Assembly: GCA_963710735.1 (NCBI GenBank)
Contig: CAVQBN010000017.1
Coordinates: 1 to 64,000, forward strand
Length of the DNA stretch: 64,000 bases
Origin: FEN-1297 sp963710735
Lineage (GTDB): Bacteria; Bacteroidota; Ignavibacteria; Ignavibacteriales; Ignavibacteriaceae
Direction: 5' to 3'
Shown: piece after piece, positions 37,535 through 46,123 of the stretch
Position numbering within the stretch: the first letter of the stretch is position 1
Layout of the letters: every line of letters starts with the position of its first letter
The notes under the pieces: generated by a model
What the model was told of the DNA's origin: nothing
The model's database searches: none
Seen by the model: the letters and a program-made list of their open reading frames with translations, nothing else
Position numbers and translations under genes: made by a program

Positions 37535-38047
37535 ATGGAAAACCATGAGCTTTTATATTTTGCTTCCTCAGAGATTGCCGGAATTCATCTAAAAATTTTC
37601 GCTTCTCATAATGGAATTGTAAGGATATTTTTAAATAATAAATCCGCATTTATAGAAAGTTCGAATCAAACCAACCTTCAGCCAGATGATCCATTTTTAT
37701 TTAATGTATTCCAACAGCTGGATGAGTATTTCCATAACAAAAGGAAAATTTTTAACATTCCGTTAGACATTCAAGGAACGGAATTCCAGAAAAAGGTCTG
37801 GCATGAATTATTAAAAATTCCTTTTGGCAAAACAGTTTCTTACAAAACTATTGCACAAAGAATTGGAGATATAAAATCCATTCGTGCTGTAGGAGGGGCA
37901 AATGGGGCAAATCCGATTCCAATCATTATACCTTGTCACCGAGTGGTTAACTCCGATGGAACAATTGGAGGATACTCAGGCGGAATAAAAATAAAAGAAA
38001 AATTACTTGAACTTGAAGGAAGCATAAATCCGAGATTGTTTAATTAG
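37535..38047 (+). CDS. ogt: Methylated-DNA-[protein]-cysteine S-methyltransferase
   Basis: This suicide DNA-repair protein removes alkyl groups from O6-alkylguanine. The 170-residue protein has the family active site IIPCHRVVNSDG, the preceding helix-turn-helix AVGGANGANPIP, and GTEFQKKVWHELLKIPFGKT. AAGGAG lies 6-8 bases upstream of the ATG. It converges with the KamA-family gene. Confidence 0.96.
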   Translation: MENHELLYFASSEIAGIHLKIFASHNGIVRIFLNNKSAFIESSNQTNLQPDDPFLFNVFQQLDEYFHNKRKIFNIPLDIQGTEFQKKVWHELLKIPFGKTVSYKTIAQRIGDIKSIRAVGGANGANPIPIIIPCHRVVNSDGTIGGYSGGIKIKEKLLELEGSINPRLFN

Positions 38048-38074
38048 ATTACTCGTTTTCTCAAAATATAAAAA

Positions 38075-38118
38075 TACGTCAATCCGGACTGGTTTATAAT
38101 TGAATCCAAATTGACGTA
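38075..38118. terminator. Possible bidirectional terminator between ogt and the KamA-family gene
   Basis: TACGTCAAT at 38075-38083 pairs with ATTGACGTA at 38110-38118 between convergent genes. The 26-base loop weakens the call. Confidence 0.35.
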
Positions 38119-38124
38119 AAGATT

Positions 38125-39510
38125 TTATGCTACCATTTCCGAATCATACTCAACCTCTTCATCCGGTTCTTCTTGAAAGTACATTTGCCCGAAATTAGTG
38201 CGGATAATTTCATTCAGCTCGTCTTGATAAAAGAACTTTGTTTGGCCAAATGCCGGTCTTAAATCAGTTAGCCAGGTAGCTTTGGGATCAAACTTAGCAA
38301 AGAACGGACGTTTAGCCCATTCCGGATTTCTTGCTTGTAATAAAGTTAGTACAAATACTTTTTCACCTCTAATCTCGGATATTCCCTCAATTGCTATTTT
38401 CCCTGGAAGAGATGACATTGAAGGACCCCGAACAGTTCTGCTTAACCCTGATACTTGAATGAACGCATCTCGAAAAATGTTATAGGCTCTTTCAAGTGGT
38501 ATTGAAAAATAATTCTTTGCGCCGGTATTTCGTTCAATAAAGAAATAGTATGGAATTAAACCCAGGTTAACCTGTTCCTTCCACATTTTAGCCCAAACAT
38601 TAGAATCGTCATTAATGTGCTTTATTAAAGGAGATTGAGTTCTAATTTCTGCGCCCGTATTTCTTATCCTTCTAGTAGCTTCTTGTGCAACCTCGGTCGA
38701 TAATTCAACCCAATGGTTATAGTGTCCCATAATAGCCAGATGTTTACCTGAATTAACTATCTTTTCAAACAGCCTTAAAACGCCATCGGCTTCTTTATCA
38801 CTTACATATTTATAAGGCCAATAGGCAACTGATTTTGTCCCAATTCTAATGGAGCGAATATGATCGAACTCGGGTTCTAACAGCGGCTCAAGATAAGCTT
38901 GTAAATTTCTTAAACTCATAATCATTGGATCACCGCCGGTTACAAGTATATCGGAAATATTTTTATGCTGCCGGATATAATCCTGAAATCGTTTTGATTC
39001 ATCAGTAGCGAAGTGATAATCATTCATTCCGACAAATTGAGCCCACCTAAAACAAAAAGTACAGTAAGCATGGCATGTTTGTCCGCTGGAAGGAAAAATT
39101 AATGCCGTCTCCCTGTATTTATGCTGAACTCCGGGTACCGGATCATCCTCCAAAGTAGGGACGTTCATCGTCATTTGAGCAGCCGGGTGAGGGTTTAGCT
39201 CCAGCCTGATATCGTTGGCCATATCCTTAATTTCTGATTGGGAAGCATTTTTTCGCAGCAATTCCGCCATTCTTTCAAATTGATCATCCGTCAGCATTTC
39301 TTTTTGCATAAAAGTAAGCTGAAACATCGGATCATTAGGAATATTATCCCAGTCAATCAATTCTTCAACAACATAATTATTAGTACGAAAGGGAAGCACA
39401 TTTGAAACAACCTTAAGTGAAAATATTTCTTCTTCGCTTAAGTTCTGCAGCTGGGGGATGCTCTCAATATTAAATAAACTATAGAATTTCATCTTTTTGG
39501 GGATAATCAT
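38125..39510 (-). CDS. KamA/lysine 2,3-aminomutase-family radical SAM protein
   Basis: The 461-residue protein has the radical-SAM cluster motif in TCHAYCTFCFRWAQ (~residue 147), the LAM-type ILVTGGDPMI, and a later LPGKIAIEG segment where the PLP-binding Lys is expected. These enzymes shift amino groups on amino acids (for example lysine to beta-lysine), but this subgroup's substrate is not certain. The start is chosen because AGGAGGG lies 9 bases upstream. No partner genes of beta-lysine metabolism are nearby. Confidence 0.85.
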   Translation of the reverse strand: MIIPKKMKFYSLFNIESIPQLQNLSEEEIFSLKVVSNVLPFRTNNYVVEELIDWDNIPNDPMFQLTFMQKEMLTDDQFERMAELLRKNASQSEIKDMANDIRLELNPHPAAQMTMNVPTLEDDPVPGVQHKYRETALIFPSSGQTCHAYCTFCFRWAQFVGMNDYHFATDESKRFQDYIRQHKNISDILVTGGDPMIMSLRNLQAYLEPLLEPEFDHIRSIRIGTKSVAYWPYKYVSDKEADGVLRLFEKIVNSGKHLAIMGHYNHWVELSTEVAQEATRRIRNTGAEIRTQSPLIKHINDDSNVWAKMWKEQVNLGLIPYYFFIERNTGAKNYFSIPLERAYNIFRDAFIQVSGLSRTVRGPSMSSLPGKIAIEGISEIRGEKVFVLTLLQARNPEWAKRPFFAKFDPKATWLTDLRPAFGQTKFFYQDELNEIIRTNFGQMYFQEEPDEEVEYDSEMVA

Positions 39511-39733
39511 CTGTCGACACCCTCCTTTCTTTGTGAATAAAATTACTTTTAAGTTAAAATCCGAGTATTATTAGCGAGTTTTAAAACAAGCAACAATAGA
39601 TAGAAATCGAATGAATGGAAGATTAGAATCTTCTCATCTGACCAGAAGTAAAAGAGAATTTAAGAAAATTATTCAATAAGTCAAGTGAAAAAATTTAAGA
39701 TTTTATAATTCGGGAAGGAAATTTCGATAAGGT

Positions 39734-39758
39734 TAAAAAAAGCGGCATTTTTACCGCT
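39734..39758 (-). terminator. Terminator for the small basic protein gene
   Basis: On the minus strand AGCGG, an eight-base loop and CCGCT (39741-39758) are followed by seven T residues, 11 bases past the stop. Confidence 0.65.
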
Positions 39759-39769
39759 ATTTTTAAAAA

Positions 39770-39934
39770 TTACTTTATCTCGGAAACTTTATTTATATCA
39801 TCAATTTTAACGAATTTCTCATTAAATTTATAACTTCCTTTGGAAGTTTTAATCGTTTTAATCACTTTCACATTTACACTATTATCTTTTTTCTTTGCCT
39901 TAGATTTATCGGCAAATGTTTGTTGTTTTGCCAT
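39770..39934 (-). CDS. Small highly basic protein of 54 residues, unknown function
   Basis: A short frame starts at 39934 with GGAGAG about 7 bases upstream and ends just before a clear terminator. It encodes MAKQQTFADKSKAKKKDNS, then VNVKVIKTIKTSKGSYKF and NEKFVKIDDINKVSEIK. About a quarter of the residues are Lys. The layout (basic tail followed by a small beta-rich part) recalls small nucleic-acid or ribosome-associated proteins; I recall similar uncharacterised proteins in this phylum but cannot verify it. It lies alone in the 534-base gap between the KamA gene and ybaK. Confidence 0.7.
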   Translation of the reverse strand: MAKQQTFADKSKAKKKDNSVNVKVIKTIKTSKGSYKFNEKFVKIDDINKVSEIK

Positions 39935-40044
39935 AATTTAACTCTCCTTGTATTTTAAGTGGGCAAATATAGTAAATATCATTTTTAAAAAAAAGCTAGA
40001 ATTTAATGAATTAAATAGCGGGAAATATGATTTTTTAGTTTGAT

Positions 40045-40512
40045 TTAAAGTAGATCTGCAAACACTGCCTCGGTTATTTTCACTAAATCAGTAGGAGATA
40101 AACATACTTGCATTCCTCTTATCCCTGCACTAACAAAAATTTTATCAAAAAGCTGGGATGTTTCTTCAATGAATGTTGGAAATTGTTTTTTCATTCCTAT
40201 CGGAGAACATCCGCCCCTAATATATCCGGTTAGGGGCAATAAATCTTTTACTTTTACCAATTCAATTTTCTTGTTGTTACTAACTGTTGCTGCTTTCTTT
40301 AAATTAAGTTCTTCAGCCACCGGCACACAGAATATATTGATACCGTTTTTATCTCCTTTAGCTACTAATGTTTTAAAAACGGAATTTTCATCAGCTCCGA
40401 TTTTACTTGCTACTGTGGTGCCGCTTAAATCATTTTCGTCTATTTCATAAGAACGAATGGAATGCTGAATACGATTCAATTCCAGAATTCTAATAACATT
40501 TGTTTTAGACAT
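40045..40512 (-). CDS. ybaK: Cys-tRNA(Pro) deacylase, YbaK/EbsC family
   Basis: The 155-residue protein edits Cys mischarged on tRNA-Pro in trans. Family motifs are FKTLVAKGD, the conserved Lys in that block, and TGYIRGGCSPIGMKK near residue 99, followed by SAGIRGMQVCLSPTDLV. Length is typical. It sits 46 bases after the end of the ABC ATPase gene on the same strand, probably as a separate unit. Confidence 0.94.
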   Translation of the reverse strand: MSKTNVIRILELNRIQHSIRSYEIDENDLSGTTVASKIGADENSVFKTLVAKGDKNGINIFCVPVAEELNLKKAATVSNNKKIELVKVKDLLPLTGYIRGGCSPIGMKKQFPTFIEETSQLFDKIFVSAGIRGMQVCLSPTDLVKITEAVFADLL

Positions 40513-40558
40513 TTAGATAAAAATATTTAGAAATTTTGAAGGAGGCAAAACATGTTTT

Positions 40559-41353
40559 TTAATTAAAATCCACTTTCAAATCCTCATAGGATAAATCATA
40601 ATTCTCCGCTTTCAATAAGTATTTGGTATAAGGATGATTGGGCGATGAAAAAATATCTTCGGTTGATCCTTTTTCAACTATTTTTCCTCTGTACATTATT
40701 ATTATATCATCACAAAGTTTTCTTAATATTTTCAAGTTGTGGGCTATGGTTATCATCGTAATACCAAATTTCTCATTTATTGTTTTGAAAAGTTTCAGAA
40801 AATTTAGTTGTGATTCGGTATCTTGTGCGGAAAATGGTTCATCAAGAATCAGTAATTCAGGCTTAACCGCAAGTATTCGTGCTAAAGCAGCTCTTTGTTG
40901 TTCGCCGCCGCTCAATTCATAACCCTTACGATTCCATAAGCTTGGTGAAAAATTTAGTGAATTAAAAATATTTTCTTTTTCTGCCTTAATTAACTTTTTA
41001 TCTCTGAATCTAATGAAAACCGCTTCTTCAATAATTTCATTAACCGTTCGGAATGGATTAATTATTTCTCCTGTATTTTGAAATAGAATTTGTACCGGAC
41101 TAGATTTTATTTTATTCCATTCATTAGTGAAGGTAAAAAACAACTCCCCTGATGTTTTTTGAATCACTCCCGCTAATATCTTTGCAAGTGTTGTTTTACC
41201 GCTTCCGGATTCTCCGGCAATCCCAAGTATTTTGCCATGTTCTAGATTAAACGAAATGTCACTCAAAATAATTTTTTCATTTTCTTGCCGACCAAAAATT
41301 TCAACATTCTTCACACTGTAATTCAAATTTTGAACTTTTAATAATATATTCAT
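40559..41353 (-). CDS. Oligopeptide/dipeptide ABC transporter ATPase, OppF-like
   Basis: The 264-residue ATPase has Walker A GESGSGKTTLAK (~residue 46), Q-loop ILFQNTGEIINPFRT, signature LSGGEQQRAALARIL and Walker B ELLILDEPFSAQD. A C-terminal HPYTKYLL oligopeptide-type tail is present. It overlaps the OppD-like gene by four bases. The binding protein and two permeases lie divergently next door, completing the importer. The pair is short (like NikDE) compared with classic OppDF. Confidence 0.92.
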   Translation of the reverse strand: MNILLKVQNLNYSVKNVEIFGRQENEKIILSDISFNLEHGKILGIAGESGSGKTTLAKILAGVIQKTSGELFFTFTNEWNKIKSSPVQILFQNTGEIINPFRTVNEIIEEAVFIRFRDKKLIKAEKENIFNSLNFSPSLWNRKGYELSGGEQQRAALARILAVKPELLILDEPFSAQDTESQLNFLKLFKTINEKFGITMITIAHNLKILRKLCDDIIIMYRGKIVEKGSTEDIFSSPNHPYTKYLLKAENYDLSYEDLKVDFN

Positions 41354-42096
41354 GAAGTTAATTGATTATGAGAATTTAAAAAATTTTCGAGCTCTGTATA
41401 ATTGGTAACTTTAAAAAAATCTTCCGGCGAGTAAAACTCGGTTAACTTTCCTTTTGAAAGGAATGCAATTCTATCGCTTACTTTATTTGCGAACGCCAAA
41501 TCATGAGTAACTAAAAGAGCAGCATTATCTGCATCGCTTACAAATTCTCTTAATTTTAGAAGGAACAAATTAGAAATAGCTAAATCTATTCCGGAGGTTG
41601 GTTCGTCAAGAATGAGCAATTGAGGATGAGTAAGTAAAGTTAATACAAAATTTATTCTTTGTGCCATACCCCCGCTGACTTCATATGGATATAATTTTAA
41701 CAGTTCTTTTGATCTAGGAAGGAAAAAATATTCCAGCAACGAATCAATTTCGATTTTATTTTTGACAAGCAAATTAAAGTAATAACCAAAGTTTTTAAGA
41801 TGATCAAAACTATTTATGGCATCCTGAAAAAGATATTTTATTTTGTTTTTTCTTAACCGTAGGAGTTCTTGTTGATCTAATTCAAATAAATTTTTCCCTT
41901 CAAAAATTACTTTGCCAGAGACTGAATAAAATCTTTCATCCAATAAGCCGGTTAGTGATTTAATTAATGTTGTTTTGCCGCTTCCGTTAGCTCCAAGAAT
42001 AGTATAAACCATATTTTTTTCTATATTGAACCTAACATCACTTAGGTGAGTTTTATTATTTTTTATATATAAATCACTAATCTCTACATTAAGCAT
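41350..42096 (-). CDS. Oligopeptide/dipeptide ABC transporter ATPase, OppD-like
   Basis: The 248-residue ATPase has Walker A LGANGSGKTTLIK (~residue 32), signature VSGGMAQRINFVLTLL, and Walker B QLLILDEPTSGIDLA with the H-loop VTHDLAFA. It lacks the long C-terminal tail of full OppD. It is the first gene of the minus-strand pair; 88 bases separate it from the divergent binding-protein start at 42185, which must contain both promoters. Confidence 0.9.
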   Translation of the reverse strand: MLNVEISDLYIKNNKTHLSDVRFNIEKNMVYTILGANGSGKTTLIKSLTGLLDERFYSVSGKVIFEGKNLFELDQQELLRLRKNKIKYLFQDAINSFDHLKNFGYYFNLLVKNKIEIDSLLEYFFLPRSKELLKLYPYEVSGGMAQRINFVLTLLTHPQLLILDEPTSGIDLAISNLFLLKLREFVSDADNAALLVTHDLAFANKVSDRIAFLSKGKLTEFYSPEDFFKVTNYTELENFLNSHNQLTS

Positions 42097-42184
42097 ACAA
42101 TATCATTTATTTTTTTTTGGATTTAACAAACAAAATAATAAATTAACAACAAAATTATTAGCAATATTTTAATGGTTTGTGCTT

Positions 42185-43846
42185 ATGCGAAGCAAAAAAT
42201 TGTACATTTTAGTTTTATTGCTAATTGTCGCCATTTTACCTTCTTGCCAGCAGCAATCCCCGCTCAATTCAAATAGAGTTGTTGTGGCAATTTCTTCCGA
42301 TGCAGAGTCTTTGAACCCTCTTTTTGTTATGAATTATGATGAAGGAACTATCTCCGAATTATTATATGCAAGTCTTGTTCAGCATGATTGGGATTATCAG
42401 AAAGGGGATATGACAACAGAACCTATGCTTGCAAAAAGCTGGAATTGGAATAAAGATTCATCCTCTATTAAATTAAATTTACGTAAAGATGTTAAATGGT
42501 CTGATGGAATGCCTTTTACGGCAAACGATGTGGTCTTTTCTTTCGACGTTTACTCCGATCCGCTAGTACAAAGCAGACTTTATGGAACATTTAAACATTT
42601 TTATGTTGATACGGCGTTGCATATAAATTTAAAGAAAACATTTACTATTGAAAATCCGTATACACTCGTAATAAATTTTAAGAAAGGATCAATTCCCTCA
42701 TTTTACGATATTGATTTCCCGATAATTCCTAAGCACATTTTCTATAATATTGATAGGAAAAATCTTGTAACGGTTGAAAAAGAAATGAAGCCGGTAACAG
42801 ATGGGCCATTTTCACTTGCCGAATGGAATAGAAATCAATCAATAATATTAAAACCTAATAAAAAATCATTTTTATATAATCCTAAAGGAATTTCAGAATT
42901 AACTTTTAAAATAGTTCCGGATTACAATTCGCAGATCAATCAACTAGAAAGGGGAGAAATCGACTTAGTTCAAGATATTAAAGCTGATGATATTGCCAGT
43001 CTAAAAAAAGATTCCAAATTAAATGTTGTCTCTTTAAAGGGAAGAGATTTCGATTATATAGGATGGAATAATATTGATCCTAAAATATACAACAGTACAA
43101 AAAAAGTAGTCCCGAACAAACTTTTTGGCGATCCTATAGTTAGGAGCGCTTTAACGTATGCAATAAACAGAAATGAAATCTTAAAAGAATTTTTAAATAA
43201 TCACGGTGAAATAGCAATAGGACCAGTTGCACCTATTTTTAAAAATGCATACGATACCTCTTTAGTATTTAGGAGTTACAATCCCAATAAAGCAAAAGAG
43301 CTTTTAGCCAGCAGAGGCTGGCAAGATATAAATAATACCGGCAAACTATCAAAAAATGGTAAAGAATTTTCTTTTACACTTTATTACCCCAGCGGAAATC
43401 CAAGACGTGAATTTGCCGCATCAATAATTCAAAACAATCTTCGTGCAATTGGTATTGATATTAAGACAGAAAAAATGGAACCGGAAGTATTTTTTCAGAA
43501 AATGTACAATAGAGAATTTAACGCATGGATGGCGGGATGGTCTGTGCCTATTCCAATTGATCTTAGAACTTATTGGTATTCTAATTTAGATGAAACGCCA
43601 ATGAATATTTATGGCTATAAAGATAACAACGTAGACTTATTGTTGAATAAAATTGAGACTGAGAGATCCACTACATTGAAAAATAGTAATTATAAAAAGA
43701 TACAACAATTAATCTATCAGGACGAGCCAGTAACATTTTTATATTGGATCGATAATATTATTGCCTATAATAAACGGATTCAGAATATGTCTAATACTCC
43801 TCTTGGTCCGCTGCATCATTGCTGGGATTGGTCAATAAAAAAATAG
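42185..43846 (+). CDS. Oligopeptide-binding lipoprotein (SBP family 5)
   Basis: The ~553-residue protein has a lipoprotein signal (LLLIVAILPSC, lipid Cys at 21 from the ATG at 42185). The family 5 extracellular binding-protein fold follows, with SDAESLNPLF, LRKDVKWSDGMPFTANDVVF and PVTDGPFSLAEWN. It would capture peptides in the periplasm for the permeases encoded 6 bases and then 0 bases downstream. A GTG six bases earlier is an alternative start. Together with the two divergent ATPases this completes an importer. Confidence 0.93.
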   Translation: MRSKKLYILVLLLIVAILPSCQQQSPLNSNRVVVAISSDAESLNPLFVMNYDEGTISELLYASLVQHDWDYQKGDMTTEPMLAKSWNWNKDSSSIKLNLRKDVKWSDGMPFTANDVVFSFDVYSDPLVQSRLYGTFKHFYVDTALHINLKKTFTIENPYTLVINFKKGSIPSFYDIDFPIIPKHIFYNIDRKNLVTVEKEMKPVTDGPFSLAEWNRNQSIILKPNKKSFLYNPKGISELTFKIVPDYNSQINQLERGEIDLVQDIKADDIASLKKDSKLNVVSLKGRDFDYIGWNNIDPKIYNSTKKVVPNKLFGDPIVRSALTYAINRNEILKEFLNNHGEIAIGPVAPIFKNAYDTSLVFRSYNPNKAKELLASRGWQDINNTGKLSKNGKEFSFTLYYPSGNPRREFAASIIQNNLRAIGIDIKTEKMEPEVFFQKMYNREFNAWMAGWSVPIPIDLRTYWYSNLDETPMNIYGYKDNNVDLLLNKIETERSTTLKNSNYKKIQQLIYQDEPVTFLYWIDNIIAYNKRIQNMSNTPLGPLHHCWDWSIKK

Positions 43847-43852
43847 TATTTA

Positions 43853-44839
43853 ATGAATAAAGAAATTACTAAAACTTTAATCAAAAGAATTCTCTCATCC
43901 CTTTTGGTATTATATCTATTAATTACTTTCTTATTTTTTTTATTAAGAATATCTCCGGGAAGCCCTTATCAAAAATTTGTTTCACCTGAACTCAGCCCTA
44001 AATTATCTGCTCTTGTAAAAGATTCATTTAACCTAAATAGTACCGTACTCGATCAATATAAAGCATTTGTAATAAATTTAATCCAGGGTAATTTTGGTAT
44101 ATCCTACACTTATCGCATTCCGGTAATTGAAGTAATAAAAAAATTTTTACCTTTTACACTAATTTTTTCTTTGATCAGTTTTGTTATCCAGTTATCAATT
44201 GGATTTTTACTCGCATTAATTTCGGTAAAAAAAATAAATGGTCATTTAGATACAGCTATTTCAAAAACCAGCCTGGCACTTTATTCGCTTCCTTCTTTTG
44301 TGATAGGAGTTTCGCTTATTTTGATTTTTTCTAACTGGCTTAATTTTTTCCCTTCATCTGGATTGAATTCATTCGATTTCAATTCATACACTTTTATTGG
44401 GAAATTAGCCGATTATGCAACTCACATGGTTTTACCATTAGTAACTTTGTCACTTGGTGGAATTATCGTTTTCTATAAATATCTTCGTGATAATTTAGTA
44501 GAAGTATATAATAAATCTTTTGTAGAAAACCTTAGGATGCATGGATTTTCTGAAAAAGAAATAACAAAAAAACATGTTATCCCGAATGCAATTAGCCCTC
44601 TCATTTCAGTTGCCGGTGTTGAATTAGGACTTCTTTTTGGCGGTGCTTTAATTACTGAAGTGATTTTTTCTTTGCCCGGGATGGGGCGTTTAACAGTTAA
44701 TGCTATACTTTCGCGGGATTATCCTCTAGTTATTGGTTGTACATTTATTGCCGGAATTTTGGTTATTATTACTAATCTTGTAGCAGATTTAATCAAAGCA
44801 AAACTTGATAAAAGATTAGTGAAAGGAATTATAAATTAA
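43853..44839 (+). CDS. Oligopeptide ABC transporter permease, DppB/OppB-like
   Basis: The 328-residue inner-membrane protein has about six helices, an N-terminal KRILSSLLVLYLLITFLFFL segment, a periplasmic loop with SPGSPYQKF, the binding-protein-dependent permease block with KHVIPNAISPLISVAGVELG, and LFGGALITEVIFSLPGMG (EAA-loop region). It ends one base before the next permease begins, so the two are tightly coupled. Confidence 0.93.
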   Translation: MNKEITKTLIKRILSSLLVLYLLITFLFFLLRISPGSPYQKFVSPELSPKLSALVKDSFNLNSTVLDQYKAFVINLIQGNFGISYTYRIPVIEVIKKFLPFTLIFSLISFVIQLSIGFLLALISVKKINGHLDTAISKTSLALYSLPSFVIGVSLILIFSNWLNFFPSSGLNSFDFNSYTFIGKLADYATHMVLPLVTLSLGGIIVFYKYLRDNLVEVYNKSFVENLRMHGFSEKEITKKHVIPNAISPLISVAGVELGLLFGGALITEVIFSLPGMGRLTVNAILSRDYPLVIGCTFIAGILVIITNLVADLIKAKLDKRLVKGIIN

Positions 44840-46123
44840 ATGCGTTTCAAAATTAAAATTTGGCATTTAATTATAACACTTTGCATAGCAATTATCCTTA
44901 TAAGATTTAATCTTTTAATTGATACATTTTTGCTATTTATACAAATAATAAAATTATTATTTACTTACCCTTCCATCTTATTAGAACAATTAAGCTTTTC
45001 GATGTTTGATTCTCTCTTTTCATCATTTTTAATTGTAGCAATTCCAATTTACTTATTCTTAAAAAGAAATAGGATAAAAGTTTTTTCAAAAAAAATAAAT
45101 TTTACTTCTCTTATAGTTATAATATTAATGTTTTTTTTCTGTATGGCTCCTTTAATTGCCAATTCGAACCCAAACTTTCAAAAAAGTCTATCTGCCACAA
45201 AACTGCTTCCGCCATTCAGTCGTGTTAAAGTATTGCATTTGGTACCCGAAGAAAATTTTCACAACAATAATTTAGAGGAATTTATAAAGCTGAAGAATCG
45301 GGTTATAAAAAGATCTTTCGATCAAAATATTATATTTGTAGATAGTGTTGCCGATGGTCAAAAAATTTTTTATTATCAACAAGGTTCAACTTTTGAATTA
45401 CCCAAATCAAAAACAATAATGAAAGCGGGAAAACCATTAATTACCCAAAAATATTTTTTATTAGGAACTGATGAATTAGGCCGGGATATATTTTCAAGAT
45501 TAATATATGGTGCAAGAATTTCCTTATTTGTTGGGTTAGGTTCTGTAGCAATTTCTTTATTGCTTGGATTATTTTTAGGATTTTTAGCCGGGTATCTCGG
45601 TGGCTTAATCGATTCGGCTCTAAATAGAATTACAGATATGTTCCTAGCTTTCCCGGTAATTTTTCTAATCATTTTAATATTAGCGCTTTTTGGAAATTCA
45701 CTTATAAGTGTAATTGTAGTGCTTGGTTTTTCCGGCTGGATGAGCCTTTTTAAGATTGTGCGCGGTGAAGTTATTTCATTAAAAAATAAAGATTATTTTA
45801 TAAGCGCAAAATTGATTGGGCTTTCAAGAACAAAATTATTATTAAAAGAAGTATTGCCGGTAATTTTGGCTCCGGTAATTGTTAATCTGGTTTTTCAATA
45901 TGCAAATGTAATTTTAGCAGAAGCTGCTTTAAGTTATTTGGGACTCGGGACAGGAAGCACTTACCCTTCCTGGGGAGCAATGATTGAAGCCGGACAAAAT
46001 TATTTATCTCAGGCATGGTGGATGATATTTTTCCCTGGTTTAATATTATTCTTAACTTTGTACACAGCAAACAATCTTGGTAAAGAAATAAATATTTATT
46101 TTAATCCGCGTATGGAGCTATGA
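44840..46123 (+). CDS. Oligopeptide ABC transporter permease, DppC/OppC-like, with an enlarged periplasmic insertion
   Basis: The 427-residue protein is about 100-130 residues longer than ordinary DppC. After two N-terminal hydrophobic segments and MAPLIANSNPNFQ come ~80 extra residues before the conserved LGTDELGRDIFSRLIYG; the transport core then follows, ending with LSYLGLG and PSWGAMIEAG. The insertion could widen the periplasmic mouth or bind another envelope partner. Its stop codon overlaps the kinase start as ATGA (46120-46123). Confidence 0.9.
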   Translation: MRFKIKIWHLIITLCIAIILIRFNLLIDTFLLFIQIIKLLFTYPSILLEQLSFSMFDSLFSSFLIVAIPIYLFLKRNRIKVFSKKINFTSLIVIILMFFFCMAPLIANSNPNFQKSLSATKLLPPFSRVKVLHLVPEENFHNNNLEEFIKLKNRVIKRSFDQNIIFVDSVADGQKIFYYQQGSTFELPKSKTIMKAGKPLITQKYFLLGTDELGRDIFSRLIYGARISLFVGLGSVAISLLLGLFLGFLAGYLGGLIDSALNRITDMFLAFPVIFLIILILALFGNSLISVIVVLGFSGWMSLFKIVRGEVISLKNKDYFISAKLIGLSRTKLLLKEVLPVILAPVIVNLVFQYANVILAEAALSYLGLGTGSTYPSWGAMIEAGQNYLSQAWWMIFFPGLILFLTLYTANNLGKEINIYFNPRMEL

